A stretch of DNA of 64,000 nucleotides from Marinomonas aquiplantarum (GTDB lineage Bacteria > Pseudomonadota > Gammaproteobacteria > Pseudomonadales > Marinomonadaceae): positions 310,001 to 374,000 of the forward strand of contig NZ_QNRF01000001.1 in assembly GCF_003314975.1 (NCBI RefSeq). The letters are read 5' to 3'. Positions 54,926 to 63,902 of this stretch are shown here, one piece after another (position 1 is the stretch's first letter; the number at the start of each line of letters is the position of its first letter). The notes under the pieces were generated by a model, which saw only the letters and a program-made list of their open reading frames with translations, was not told the origin of the DNA and did not search any database. Made by a program: the position numbers and the translations under genes.

Positions 54926-56773
54926 TTATATATTCTTTGCTATCAGATCGGTCTTAAGTAGGCCACCTTTGGTAAAGAGTTTGGCGGAGAATTTAGGGTT
55001 TCTGCGGTTTTTATAAGCATCTAAAATTTGTTTTAAGCCACGCGCTTCTAATAGCGAAATGTTGACCTCTGTATCCATTTCGGCTGATTCTACAAAGTCA
55101 TCAGAAAAAGAAGGCGCTACGATCAAAACTTGAGCAACTCTTTTGCCTGCATTTTCACATCGATTTACATAGGCTTTTACCTGCCGAGACGTAGTAGAGT
55201 ACTTTGCAAAATCCCCATTCTTACATGTTTTTGCTTCTCCAATAATGACATCATCATCACTCAAAGAAAGTAATATATCGACCTTATCCTTCGCGGTATT
55301 GATTGACCGCCTTAGATCTTCATCTACCTCTAAACCTAACTGCTCAAAAATTGCTTTTGTCACTTCTTCAAACTTAACGCCGATTTCAGCCTCAGTAATT
55401 TCAATATTTTCAGCTTTTAATGCAGCTAAATCTCGTTGTGCTAGCGCAGCATAATTTTCAATCAAGCGATCTGTCGCATCCGCAAATGACTCTAAAATCA
55501 TTAACCTAGGGTTCCCTCTTTTACTCAACCCCATACTGTCACGAACCGCCTTTACTTCATCATTGGTTAACACATATAAAATGTCATAAGGCGTAATACT
55601 TAATGCTCTCAATTTATCAACATCAAGTGCTTCGTTATCCTCTATTTCAAATTCTGTTTGTAGCATTGTATTGAGCTCTGGAAAATGCTGCTGTAATGAA
55701 GCGAACATCTCTTTAAACCCTGTCGCGCTAAGCGCATTAAACTCAAACTCAGCTGAGTTGTTTAAACAGCTAATAATTAAATCTGCTCGTTCATCCAATG
55801 TTGTTCCAATCTTTTCTAAATCCAAACTAAGATCTTCTATTAATAATTTTAGACGCTCTTTTCTTTCATTTAAGCCAGAATCAGAAGGACAAAGATCCTC
55901 TTTCAACATATGATGACTTTTTAACCCCATAGCAATGATGGTCTTTATCTTATCTTTTCGTTCTATCCCTCGAATGCGTTTGTCATGAGCCTTAAGAATG
56001 TTACTTAACTCTGCGTCAGAAAGAGTTCTTAATATTCGAAGTACATGTTTATCTGCCAAGTCTTTACCCAAAATACGATTCAGCATGGCAACCACTTCGT
56101 CAGCAATAAACACCAAATGATCTTTTCTCCTCACAAAAACAATGCCCAACTCTCTCATTGCATTTAGGCAATCCATCACGCCATTTTGAGGAATTTGGTT
56201 CACTAGGTGCTCTATGGCATTCTTAAATTCAGCCGTTATGTCCAATTTACTTGCTAGAATATTTAAGATACCACGCTCATCATCAGTAATTTTTGCGTCT
56301 CGATTATGGGCTTCATCATTGAAATACGCTTCTCTCAAACAGGCATGATAAATATCTAAACGCCTTATTTCTGAAAGATAGTCAGTCTGTTGATCTTCCT
56401 CTTCAAACTGGTTGTTAATTTCTTTAGAGAGTCGATCTATCTCCCCCCATTCTTTAAGGTAAAGAGTTTCTAACCAAGACATCCGAGCAATACTATTTCC
56501 ATCTCGACTTACAATGTTCGTTAACAAACTTGCCTGAACACCTAACATGGCTAACTGTTCTTTTACGGATTTTTCAAAATACGGTAAAACTAATTTAAAA
56601 AGTTGAACAATTTCACCACTCGACGCATTTTTTATTTGCCCATCGAGCTTTTGTACTCGTTTAGCAAGCTCTTTGTCATGGGTCATTGCTTCATTGCAAA
56701 CTCGATCGAGAGCATTAATAAACTTAGATTTTTCAACTTGATTAACCGATGCCAATATATTTGAAAGCTTCAT
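54926..56773 (-). CDS. 615-aa protein with C-terminal PD-(D/E)XK (Mrr-like) nuclease core, function unknown
   Basis: I do not recognise the full architecture. Residues about 465-590 fit a PD-(D/E)XK nuclease of the Mrr_cat type: FEE with Glu469/470, VDI with Asp499, GEAK with Glu513 and Lys515, and RQVKAY with Gln531. About 245-285 (LRTLSDAELSNILKAHDKR, then KDKIKTIIAMG) and 392-430 resemble SAP-like helical modules; this is weak. The rest is helical with no membrane segment or signal. GAGGATTATT precedes the ATG. It is visibly AT-richer than its neighbours and lies beside a dead toxin-antitoxin pair, which suggests acquired DNA. A defence or DNA-repair nuclease is plausible, not shown. Confidence 0.8.
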   Translation of the reverse strand: MKLSNILASVNQVEKSKFINALDRVCNEAMTHDKELAKRVQKLDGQIKNASSGEIVQLFKLVLPYFEKSVKEQLAMLGVQASLLTNIVSRDGNSIARMSWLETLYLKEWGEIDRLSKEINNQFEEEDQQTDYLSEIRRLDIYHACLREAYFNDEAHNRDAKITDDERGILNILASKLDITAEFKNAIEHLVNQIPQNGVMDCLNAMRELGIVFVRRKDHLVFIADEVVAMLNRILGKDLADKHVLRILRTLSDAELSNILKAHDKRIRGIERKDKIKTIIAMGLKSHHMLKEDLCPSDSGLNERKERLKLLIEDLSLDLEKIGTTLDERADLIISCLNNSAEFEFNALSATGFKEMFASLQQHFPELNTMLQTEFEIEDNEALDVDKLRALSITPYDILYVLTNDEVKAVRDSMGLSKRGNPRLMILESFADATDRLIENYAALAQRDLAALKAENIEITEAEIGVKFEEVTKAIFEQLGLEVDEDLRRSINTAKDKVDILLSLSDDDVIIGEAKTCKNGDFAKYSTTSRQVKAYVNRCENAGKRVAQVLIVAPSFSDDFVESAEMDTEVNISLLEARGLKQILDAYKNRRNPKFSAKLFTKGGLLKTDLIAKNI

Positions 56774-56993
56774 AATAATCCTCTATCCATGTTATCCGTG
56801 ACTATTATGAAGATAGCTGAAAGCTGAAAAAAATCACGATACGGCTGAGATTAATGATGCATCTAAGCGCTGCATGCTACATTTGCCTATGGCGATTTTT
56901 ATCGAAATATTCTGTTGGCAGACCAAAAGCAAACTATTGGGTACAAAAGCAGGTACAAGTACAATTTTAGGAACTTAGTTGAAGGTGTCGATT

Positions 56994-57247
56994 ATGGATA
57001 CGCTAAGTTACTCAGCTTTTAGAGCAAATCTTGCCAGTACGCTTGATAAAGTGAATAACGATCATAAACCTGTTCTCATTACTCGTCAGGGCGGGAAATC
57101 GGCTGCACTGATTAGCTTGGTAGACTTTCAAGCGTATGAAGAAACAGCCTATTTAATGGCAAGTCCAAATAATGCCTCTCGTTAAACGAAGCCATTGCCG
57201 AAATAGAAACAGGTAATGCAATAAAAAAGAATCTTATTGAAGAATGA
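56994..57247 (+). pseudogene. yefM: YefM/Phd-family antitoxin gene with a frameshift
   Basis: The ATG at 56994 (GAAGGTG upstream) opens MDTLSYSAFRANLASTLDKV, the Phd/YefM N-terminus, with VLITRQGGKSAALISL and LMASPNNASR. The frame ends at a TAA (57183-57185) after 63 residues. One base to the right the sequence continues as LNEAIAEIETGNAIKKNLIEE to TGA at 57245-57247, exactly the expected YefM C-terminus. One lost T in the GTT run explains it. The truncated product keeps the DNA-binding half but lacks the toxin-binding tail. Confidence 0.82.
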
Positions 57248-57330
57248 TCTTAGCTTCGGTAGATCATGCCGCCAAAGCTTCTGGCAAAAAATTAAGATTG
57301 AAATTTTCTAATAAAAAAGCGGTGTTTTAA
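57244..57330 (+). pseudogene. Remnant of a YoeB-type toxin gene
   Basis: An ATG at 57244 overlaps the antitoxin stop as ATGA, the usual yefM-yoeB junction. The first nine codons (MILASVDHA) resemble the YoeB start MILAWSDHAW; the frame then runs out as AKASGKKLRLKF and stops at 57328-57330, far short of the roughly 84 residues of YoeB. The body of the toxin is missing. Identification rests on few residues and on the junction. Confidence 0.5.
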
Positions 57331-57356
57331 CTCGTTAAAGAGTTAAAACACCGCTT
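57311..57356 (-). terminator. Long hairpin terminator of the HdeD-like gene
   Basis: AAGCGGTGTTTTAACTC (57317-57333) pairs without mismatch with GAGTTAAAACACCGCTT (57340-57356), loop GTTAAA. On the minus strand the stem is followed by TTTTAT, directly after the stop at 57375. Confidence 0.85.
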
Positions 57357-57374
57357 CGATCGGATAACCGAGGA

Positions 57375-57932
57375 TTATCGGTAAGATCTCACTAGAGCCA
57401 ATAAGCCAAAGCCATTGATAATCAGGTTAATCCCCACAATGACGCTTAAAAAGATGGGGGCCGCTTTCGGTAAATCCCACAACATCAGTAAAGCAATGGC
57501 GAGAGATAAGACAGCCGACACCGCGACCATAGCACGATAACTGCCAGTTAATTTGCCTGTAAAAAGTCGGATGAGTTTCACGACACCATCCACACCAAAG
57601 ATGATTGCCATGATTAGCCCTAAACTGATCACGCCACTTAGCGGGTTAGTTAGCAGAATAAAAGCAATGAAGGCGAAGATGAGACCACTGACCACATCAT
57701 AGGTAAAACCGCGCCATTGGCGTATAAAAAAAGCATGGGCAAAGCTGGCGACAGCAGCAATAAACAATGTCCAACCTAGAATTTTTTCAATTCCTAGGGC
57801 AAACGTCGTCGGTGCGAGTAAGGCGTAAAAGCCCAATACAATAAAAACACTCGCGATGACTTTAAGCATGGTCTGATGTTTTCTTACCGCTTGTTTAAGC
57901 AGTTCACTGGGCGAATAAAAATCGGCTGACAT
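57375..57932 (-). CDS. HdeD/DUF308-family membrane protein
   Basis: 185 aa from the ATG at 57932, seven bases after AAGGA; an earlier in-frame start at 57962 lacks a site. Six predicted helices in three DUF308-type hairpins (VLGFYALLAP, GWTLFIAAVASFAHAFF, GVDGVVKLIRLFTG). HdeD in E. coli protects against acid at high cell density; the role outside enterics is unclear. Confidence 0.85.
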   Translation of the reverse strand: MSADFYSPSELLKQAVRKHQTMLKVIASVFIVLGFYALLAPTTFALGIEKILGWTLFIAAVASFAHAFFIRQWRGFTYDVVSGLIFAFIAFILLTNPLSGVISLGLIMAIIFGVDGVVKLIRLFTGKLTGSYRAMVAVSAVLSLAIALLMLWDLPKAAPIFLSVIVGINLIINGFGLLALVRSYR

Positions 57933-58099
57933 GACAAATTCCTTCTTTCGTTTAGACATCAATGAATTATGTTGACTGAAAATCAGTCTAACAAGCCGCT
58001 TAAATTATCGCCATGTACGGCATGCAGGAATAGTTGAAACTTTATGAATCAATTTAGAACCTCACTGGTACAATCCATACGTTGTTCTCAAGCGCTGCT

Positions 58100-58945
58100 T
58101 CAGTTTGTTGCTAATTCAACGAAGGCACTGATGGCACTGGCAGGGTTGTCTTTGCGTGCTACCAAGTAAGTCGTTGCTTGTGCAATATCCTCATCTACAT
58201 GCCGATACGCCAAGCCGTCTGTTTGGTGTAAGGCCAGCAAAGACTTTGGCACCATACCAATGCCCATTCCCGCCACCACACAACCTAACATAGTAAAATG
58301 ACTCGGTATTTCAATGACTCGCTCACAGGTTAAACTGTGGCGCTTCAACCAGCTCTCTAATCTGTGTCGATAGGAACAGCCCTTGTTATAACCCACCATG
58401 GTCAGCGCTGATGGCAAACTGTCATTATCTTGCCAAGCTTTCGGCATAATGAGCACCAACTCTTCTTCAAAACAAGGGAAGCATAATAATCTTGGATCAT
58501 CCGGTGGATCGGACGCCATGACCAGGTCCAACTCTCCCTCTAGCACCCGATCAATAAGCGGCATGGAAGCCGCGGTCATAAGCTCAATTTGTACATCCGG
58601 GTAACGCGCATGGTACTTGGACAACAGAGTCGGTAATCGTGATGCCGCGCTGCTTTCCATGGAACCTAACCTCAACAGACCGGAAGGTTCCGATTGTGTT
58701 AATTCGGCAATAGCGCTTTTCTGCAGCTGTAGAATTTGTTGCGTGTAATCCAGCAACCTCAGCCCCGCCGACGTAATGACCAGTCGATTGTGTTCACGAA
58801 TAAACAAATCAATGTTCAGCTCCGCCTCTAGCTTTTTAATTCGAGCCGTAACGTTTGAGGGCACGCGATGCAAAGCTTCCGCCGCTCGAGTTACGCCTTG
58901 ATGCTCTACCACAGCTTTAAACACAATTAGGTCGGATATTTCCAT
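58100..58945 (-). CDS. LysR-family regulator (PtrR/YneJ-like), divergent from an EamA exporter
   Basis: 281 aa. HTH at about 15-50: GVTRAAEALHRVPSNVTARIKKLEAELN, then LFIRE. The HRVPSNxTxRI stretch is typical of the PtrR/YneJ clade. C-terminal effector domain from about 90. It is divergent from an EamA carrier across a 123-bp spacer with two palindromes. AGAGGCC precedes the ATG. Confidence 0.88.
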   Translation of the reverse strand: MEISDLIVFKAVVEHQGVTRAAEALHRVPSNVTARIKKLEAELNIDLFIREHNRLVITSAGLRLLDYTQQILQLQKSAIAELTQSEPSGLLRLGSMESSAASRLPTLLSKYHARYPDVQIELMTAASMPLIDRVLEGELDLVMASDPPDDPRLLCFPCFEEELVLIMPKAWQDNDSLPSALTMVGYNKGCSYRHRLESWLKRHSLTCERVIEIPSHFTMLGCVVAGMGIGMVPKSLLALHQTDGLAYRHVDEDIAQATTYLVARKDNPASAISAFVELATN

Positions 58946-58970
58946 AGCAAGGCCTCTTCATTCAACACCA

Positions 58971-59019
58971 TTCATTATTAATGAACGAAGTGTTCTTAAT
59001 TATTCATTTATAATGAATA
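58971..59019. promoter_or_regulatory. Two palindromes in the LysR/EamA spacer, candidate operators
   Basis: TTCATTATTAATGAA (58971-58985) and TATTCATTTATAATGAATA (59001-59019) are both perfect palindromes that share TTCATT/AATGAA arms. Their centres are 32 bp apart, about three helical turns, so two dimers would bind the same face. Confidence 0.65.
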
Positions 59020-59068
59020 CAAATATACCGTAGACTGATTAAAAGTTAAACAGATGAGGATACCTAAA

Positions 59069-59986
59069 ATGACACATGACACTTTGCCAACAAAAGGACT
59101 GGCCTACGCTCTGGCAGCTGTTGCAATCTGGACAGGGTTTATCTTGGTATCCAAAGCGGGCAGTTTGGCAGCATTGGCTTTGCCTGACATGATGATGGTG
59201 CGCTTTGGTACTGCATTCATCCTGTTTTCTCCGTTCATTTGGCAACACAGAACCGTCATCCTGCAATGGCGCATGTTGGTATTAGGTACTATTGGGGGCT
59301 TAGCTTATGCCTTGTCGGTATTTAATGGTTTTGCCAATGCGCCAGCCACTCACGCCGCTTTATTACTCCCAGGCTTAATGCCTATTATGATTGCTGTATT
59401 CGCTTACTTTTTAGCGGGTGAACGCCACTCTAGGGCCGCCTGGCTGGGTATTCTATTAAGCAGCGTCGGCATACTGGCACTGTTGGTCGAAGCCTTCACT
59501 TCAGGGACGAGTTATTGGTTAGGCGATAGTAGCTTTGTCTTAGCCTGTGTATTTTGGGGGGTTTTCACTGTGTTATTAAGACGTTGGCATTTTGCACCTT
59601 GGCAGGCCACATTAGGCATAATCGCGGTGACTTTCACTCTGTTTGCTCCAGTCTACGTCCTGTTTTTGCCACATCATCTTCTAGATGCTTCTTGGCAAAT
59701 GGTGGGACTGCAAGCTTTCTATCAAGGGGTCATGGCCACCACAGTTCAAATGGTTTGTTACGGCCGTGCCGTTCATTTGATTGGCGCAACCAGAATGGGC
59801 AGCTTAATGGCTTTGGTTCCCGTGTTCGCCAGTAGCTTAGCCGTTCCTTTATTTGATGAAGCTTGGAGCTTAGGATTGACGATTGCTTTAGTGAGCATTT
59901 TACTTGGCACTCTAGTAGGCAATTTGCCTATCCCAAGAATCATTCAAAAACTACGTCGTACTACTACGCGTAAATGTTACATTTAA
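59069..59986 (+). CDS. EamA-family drug/metabolite transporter
   Basis: 305 aa from the ATG at 59069 (GAGGA eight bases upstream; an ATG at 59054 is less likely). Ten predicted helices; KGLAYALAAVAIWTGFILVSKAG opens the first EamA repeat. Likely metabolite exporter; substrate unknown, although its PtrR-like neighbour hints at amine or amino-acid metabolism. This is the second LysR/EamA divergent pair in the window. Confidence 0.88.
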   Translation: MTHDTLPTKGLAYALAAVAIWTGFILVSKAGSLAALALPDMMMVRFGTAFILFSPFIWQHRTVILQWRMLVLGTIGGLAYALSVFNGFANAPATHAALLLPGLMPIMIAVFAYFLAGERHSRAAWLGILLSSVGILALLVEAFTSGTSYWLGDSSFVLACVFWGVFTVLLRRWHFAPWQATLGIIAVTFTLFAPVYVLFLPHHLLDASWQMVGLQAFYQGVMATTVQMVCYGRAVHLIGATRMGSLMALVPVFASSLAVPLFDEAWSLGLTIALVSILLGTLVGNLPIPRIIQKLRRTTTRKCYI

Positions 59987-60004
59987 AATTGATACTCCGA
60001 AACA

Positions 60005-60042
60005 AAAAAGCCGAGGCACAATCTGTTTGCCTCGGCTTTTTG
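60005..60042. terminator. Bidirectional terminator between the EamA and esterase genes
   Basis: AAAAAGCCGAGGCA, loop of 9-10 nt, TGCCTCGGCTTTTT. Confidence 0.92.
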
Positions 60043-60072
60043 CTGTTACTCATGACAGATAAATCGCGCTTG

Positions 60073-60954
60073 TTACTGAAACGCTGCTTTCAAAAACTCA
60101 ACGACTGGAGCCACTTCTGCATTAAACAAATCGCCACCGTGTCCACCATCTTTAACACGACGAATGCTCACAGATTCCACGCCATCACGGGCTTTCATCA
60201 CTTTATAAAGTCGCTCAGTTTGCAATGGTGACACCACAAAGTCACTTGTGCCGTGTACCAATAAGGTCGCGGGTAACTGTGTTGATGATGGTAAAGATTC
60301 CAGGAATTCCAGCGGACTCGCCTTGTCTGCTAAGGCTTTATTGTCCACAACTTTTGCCCCAACTAAAATGGATTCAGGAGCTGGCTCTTCATCCATGGAG
60401 GCGCGATCAGCTACATCGTCTTGTTTACGATCACTTGCCATATGATATAAATCAGAAGGAGCATACCAAGACACTAGGGCCGACAACTGGGCATCTGGGT
60501 TTTGTGCTTGATCAAAAGCAGACCAAAGCGCCAAATGTGCACCAGAAGATTGTCCCCATACCGCAATACGGCTGGCATCATAACCATATTTATCAGCATT
60601 GTTACGCACAAAATTAAACGCCGCTCTAAGATCATTTAACTGAGCAGGCCAAATAGCTTGTGTACTGTAAGTATAATTAATCGATACCAGAGCAATCCCT
60701 GAATCCATCAATTGATTCACACGATCGTAACGTTCAATCTGAGCTTTATCATTGCGGAACCAACGGCCGCCATGAATAAAGACCACAACGGGTGGATTAT
60801 CAACATGCTCGGGCAAGTAGATGTCTAACTGATTTCGCTCACCTGAGCCATAAGCCACATCTTTATGTTCTGTCATAGCCTGAGCAGAGACAGAGAAAAT
60901 GCCCATCATCAGTACCCCTATTAGCTGTTTTCTGAAAAAAGCGGTCAATGTCAT
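60073..60954 (-). CDS. Exported alpha/beta-hydrolase of the BD-FAE/esterase type
   Basis: 293 aa from the ATG at 60954 (AAGGAG upstream); a start at 61020 would add a non-conserved hydrophobic leader. Signal peptide at about 1-27, cleaved at VSAQA. HGG oxyanion motif FIHGGRW, nucleophile GQSSGAH, acid HGTSDFVV and His GGHGG. Family members are carboxylesterases, feruloyl/acetyl esterases and arylformamidases. Probably periplasmic. Spacer 60955-61191 (237 bp) is AT-rich with no feature I can name. Confidence 0.82.
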   Translation of the reverse strand: MTLTAFFRKQLIGVLMMGIFSVSAQAMTEHKDVAYGSGERNQLDIYLPEHVDNPPVVVFIHGGRWFRNDKAQIERYDRVNQLMDSGIALVSINYTYSTQAIWPAQLNDLRAAFNFVRNNADKYGYDASRIAVWGQSSGAHLALWSAFDQAQNPDAQLSALVSWYAPSDLYHMASDRKQDDVADRASMDEEPAPESILVGAKVVDNKALADKASPLEFLESLPSSTQLPATLLVHGTSDFVVSPLQTERLYKVMKARDGVESVSIRRVKDGGHGGDLFNAEVAPVVEFLKAAFQ

Positions 60955-61191
60955 GTGCACTCCTTCGATTGACTTCCCGATAAATAAAAAAAGAATCTTA
61001 CCGCTTAAAAGCACAAGCAATACGAACCTTTCGATCTAAATACGGAACAAGTCGTTGCAGAATCCGATAAAAAGTCGAAATCGAATATAGATCAAAAAAG
61101 CATCAAAAATGTCCAAAAGTAGCTTATTTTTACTATGAAAATTTATATCAATTCACCATGAAGAATTACAAAAAACACTACACGGTAGTTA

Positions 61192-61668
61192 TTATAAAGC
61201 AGAAAAATCTATAGGGAGACGACTCGAGGACTTCACCTCACGCAATGAAATGTTAGAGCGAATCGCAGACACGCCAGGAAGTTTGCGCAAACTCTGCTCT
61301 ACGAAGCGACTGTAATCGTCTAAGTCTTTCGCTACCACCTGCAGCATAAAATCGGCTTCTCCCGTCGTATTATGGCAAGCCAAGACATATTCAGAGTTCG
61401 CAATAATTTGCTCAAAATGAAGCGTGCTTTCCTCGTCATGGCTGGTACAAGAGATCTGTACAAAGGCCATGACACCAAACCCCATGCGGCGTCGATCTAA
61501 GTTTGCTTGATAGCTGCGAATAATCTGCTCTTCTTCAAGTCGTTTTAAACGACGCCAGCAAGGTGTTTCACTTATGGAAACAGCACTGGCTAACTTCGCG
61601 TTGGATAAGCGCCCATTCTGCTGTACGAGAGACAATATTTGTTTATCAACTTTGTCGAGCTTCACCAA
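61192..61668 (-). CDS. Lrp/AsnC-family regulator
   Basis: 158 aa if started at the TTG at 61668 (a GTG one codon later is equally possible; AAAAGGA lies upstream). The reading frame is open upstream but that part is hydrophobic and not family-like. N-terminal HTH KVDKQILSLVQQNGRLSNAKLASAVSISETPCWRRLKRLE and C-terminal RAM domain (YVLACHNTTGEADFMLQVV). Divergent from a zinc alcohol dehydrogenase. The TTTGAG/CTCAAA pair at 61758-61781 is a weak operator candidate. Confidence 0.85.
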   Translation of the reverse strand: MVKLDKVDKQILSLVQQNGRLSNAKLASAVSISETPCWRRLKRLEEEQIIRSYQANLDRRRMGFGVMAFVQISCTSHDEESTLHFEQIIANSEYVLACHNTTGEADFMLQVVAKDLDDYSRFVEQSLRKLPGVSAIRSNISLREVKSSSRLPIDFSAL

Positions 61669-61803
61669 AAGAAAGATCCTTTTAAAAATAGCAATTAAAT
61701 AAAAGAAAGCACCAATAAACGCCAAACCGATACCAAAATAGCAAAGTAATCCCCCTGTTTGAGTCTAGACTATTTCTCAAATACTTTTTTCGAGGGCATC
61801 ATT

Positions 61804-62844
61804 ATGAAAGCGGTCGTTATTGAGACATTTTCTTCTTTACCTAGCATCCAGCAGGTCGCTGACCCAACCCCTGCCTCACATGGTGTGGTTATTAAAGTCG
61901 AAGCCACTGGCGTCTGTCGTAGTGATTGGCACTGCTGGCAAGGACACGATACCGATGTCGTGTTACCGCACGTCCCCGGTCATGAGTTTGCTGGCGTGAT
62001 TGCAGAAGTTGGCAAAGATGTTACCCGTTTTAAAGTGGGTGACAGAGTGACGGTTCCTTTCATCAATGCTTGTGGTGGCTGTGCGGAATGCAACTCTGGC
62101 AACCATCAAGTGTGTGGCAATCAGACTCAGCCAGGATTTACCCACTGGGGATCATTTGCCGAATACACTACCGTAGATCACGCAGATGTTAATCTAGTGG
62201 CCTTACCTGAGTATTTAGATTTCGCTACTGCAGCGAGTCTTGGTTGCCGCTTTGTTACCTCTTTTAGAGCCGTAGTGGATCAAGGTAAAGTCAGTGCCGG
62301 TCAATGGCTAGCAGTACATGGCTGTGGTGGCGTTGGCTTATCTGCAATCATGATCGCCAATGCGTTGGGCGCCAATGTTATTGCGGTGGACATTGACCAA
62401 GACAAACTGGAATTGGCTCGCTCTTTAGGCGCAGTCGCTGTTATCAATGCCAACCAAGTTGCAGACGTTGTAGAAGCCATTGTCGAGATCACCAAAGGCG
62501 GAGCTCATGTATCACTGGACGCACTAGGCCATTCGCTTACCGCGTTCAATTCTGTGCGCAGCTTACGTAAATTAGGCAAGCATATTCAAGTTGGTCTATT
62601 GCTGGCTGATCATGCAGCACCACCAATGCCGATGGCAAAAGTCATCGCAGATGGATTAGAAATCATTGGCAGCCACGGTATGCAGGCGTATCGCTATGAC
62701 GCCATGCTTAGCATGATGCTATCTGGCAAACTGGCGCCGGAGAAACTTTTAGGTCGCACCATTAGTTTGGAAGAATCCATCACAGCATTAACCACCATTG
62801 ACACAGCCACAGCACCAGGTGTCACTGTCGTGACTAAATTTTAG
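61804..62844 (+). CDS. Zinc-dependent medium-chain alcohol dehydrogenase
   Basis: 346 aa from the ATG at 61804 (GAGG upstream; an ATG at 61759 is less likely). Catalytic zinc ligands in [10 protein letters not shown] and GHEFAGV, structural zinc [15 protein letters not shown], and NAD(P) Rossmann motif GCGGVG. MDR superfamily; the closest common names are alcohol or threonine/sorbitol dehydrogenase-like. The substrate is not fixed. Probably regulated by the divergent Lrp protein. Confidence 0.9.
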   Translation: MKAVVIETFSSLPSIQQVADPTPASHGVVIKVEATGVCRSDWHCWQGHDTDVVLPHVPGHEFAGVIAEVGKDVTRFKVGDRVTVPFINACGGCAECNSGNHQVCGNQTQPGFTHWGSFAEYTTVDHADVNLVALPEYLDFATAASLGCRFVTSFRAVVDQGKVSAGQWLAVHGCGGVGLSAIMIANALGANVIAVDIDQDKLELARSLGAVAVINANQVADVVEAIVEITKGGAHVSLDALGHSLTAFNSVRSLRKLGKHIQVGLLLADHAAPPMPMAKVIADGLEIIGSHGMQAYRYDAMLSMMLSGKLAPEKLLGRTISLEESITALTTIDTATAPGVTVVTKF

Positions 62845-62908
62845 GGGACACCTTAATTCGCCGCATTTATTCATCTAGACAAGGTTATAGGCAAGCCACG
62901 GTAAGTTA

Positions 62909-63223
62909 CTAACTTTGCCCACTTCCCACCAGCAAATAGCAAGCAACATGGGGTTCAATCGGTGCCAAACTGGATTTAACCCCAAAGGGCTCAAATACCT
63001 TATTAATCACGGCTTGTGCTGGACTGCCTTTGTCTAACTCAATGTCCGTTAAGGTGCGACGACTCACCCCCACTTTGTCCGCAAACTCACTTTGGGAGAT
63101 CCCCAGAAACTGTTTGCGAAGGTACTTTAGAAGCTGCCCCTGAGTCAGCTCCCCCAGTATGTGTTGCCTAAGTAAATCAATGAGCAAATTCTGTTTCTGT
63201 TCGTCTGTTAAAGTCGATTTCAC
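62909..63223 (-). CDS. XRE-family regulator
   Basis: 104 aa from a GTG at 63223 that follows GAGGG by six bases. The HTH_3 domain is at about 38-95: FLGISQSEFADKVGVSRRTLTDIELDKGSPAQAVINKVFEPFG. A short helical N-terminus precedes it. It stands alone. Two AAATGAG-N10-CTCATTT sites lie 52 and 93 bp upstream of the start, probably its own operators. Confidence 0.82.
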   Translation of the reverse strand: MKSTLTDEQKQNLLIDLLRQHILGELTQGQLLKYLRKQFLGISQSEFADKVGVSRRTLTDIELDKGSPAQAVINKVFEPFGVKSSLAPIEPHVACYLLVGSGQS

Positions 63224-63274
63224 ATTCAGCCCTCGATGCGCAATATTGTGCTCAAAATATAGCCCACATCAGAT

Positions 63275-63339
63275 AAATGAGAAAATAATTACTCATTTTA
63301 TTCATCAGAAACAAAAAATGAGCATAATTATGCTCATTT
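63275..63339. promoter_or_regulatory. Pair of AAATGAG-N10-CTCATTT palindromes, candidate XRE operators
   Basis: Site 1 is 63275-63298, site 2 is 63316-63339, with identical 7-bp arms and identical 10-bp spacing; their centres are 41 bp apart, about four turns. Site 2 is a full 28-bp perfect palindrome (63314-63341) and, on the minus strand, is followed by T residues, so it may double as the terminator of the PhnA-like gene. Confidence 0.65.
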
Positions 63340-63386
63340 TTCTAAAAGCTAACGAGAGCCGTCTACTCTGCTAATGTTCGATGAGA

Positions 63387-63728
63387 CTAGGCAGAGGCCT
63401 TTTTCACAAACTGCGACTTCAGCATCATGTCGCCTGCGCCATCCACTTTACAGTCAATATCGTGATCGCCGTCCACCAAGCGTTTGATCGTGGCTTTAGT
63501 ACCAATCTTAAGCACTTGTGATGACCCTTTTACTTTTAAATCTTTTGCCAAGGTCACCTTATCACCTTCTTGCAACTGCTTGCCGGAAGCGTCTTTGATG
63601 ATCAAAGCATCTTCGTCTACTTCCACTTCATTCGGATTCCATTCATGAGCACACTCAGGACAGATCAACATGGCTTGATCTTCATAAACATACTCAGAAT
63701 TACATTTAGGGCAATTTGGCAGACTCAT
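63387..63728 (-). CDS. yjdM: YjdM/PhnA-family zinc-ribbon protein
   Basis: 113 aa. Zinc ribbon [25 protein letters not shown] at about 6-30, then a compact beta domain ([27 protein letters not shown]). Formerly named PhnA but not a phosphonatase. Function unknown. The full family length is present. Confidence 0.92.
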   Translation of the reverse strand: MSLPNCPKCNSEYVYEDQAMLICPECAHEWNPNEVEVDEDALIIKDASGKQLQEGDKVTLAKDLKVKGSSQVLKIGTKATIKRLVDGDHDIDCKVDGAGDMMLKSQFVKKASA

Positions 63729-63902
63729 ATTGGTTACGACCTTACATTCGACATAATAAATTTTGCCGCATTATAACCCCATTTTTACTAAGGTTTTTAT
63801 TTGTCGGTAAAAATTCCTTTTTTATGTGTCACTTCCCCCTAAAAAGCGATCCAAACAACGCCTTGCTGCGTATCGCAATAAGACACTAAGTGAGGGTGTG
63901 TG

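Noticed and set aside
57317-57356. Long 17-bp inverted repeat as an insertion-sequence end or attachment site
   Set aside because: Its position just after the HdeD-like stop and the following T-run on the minus strand explain it as a terminator.
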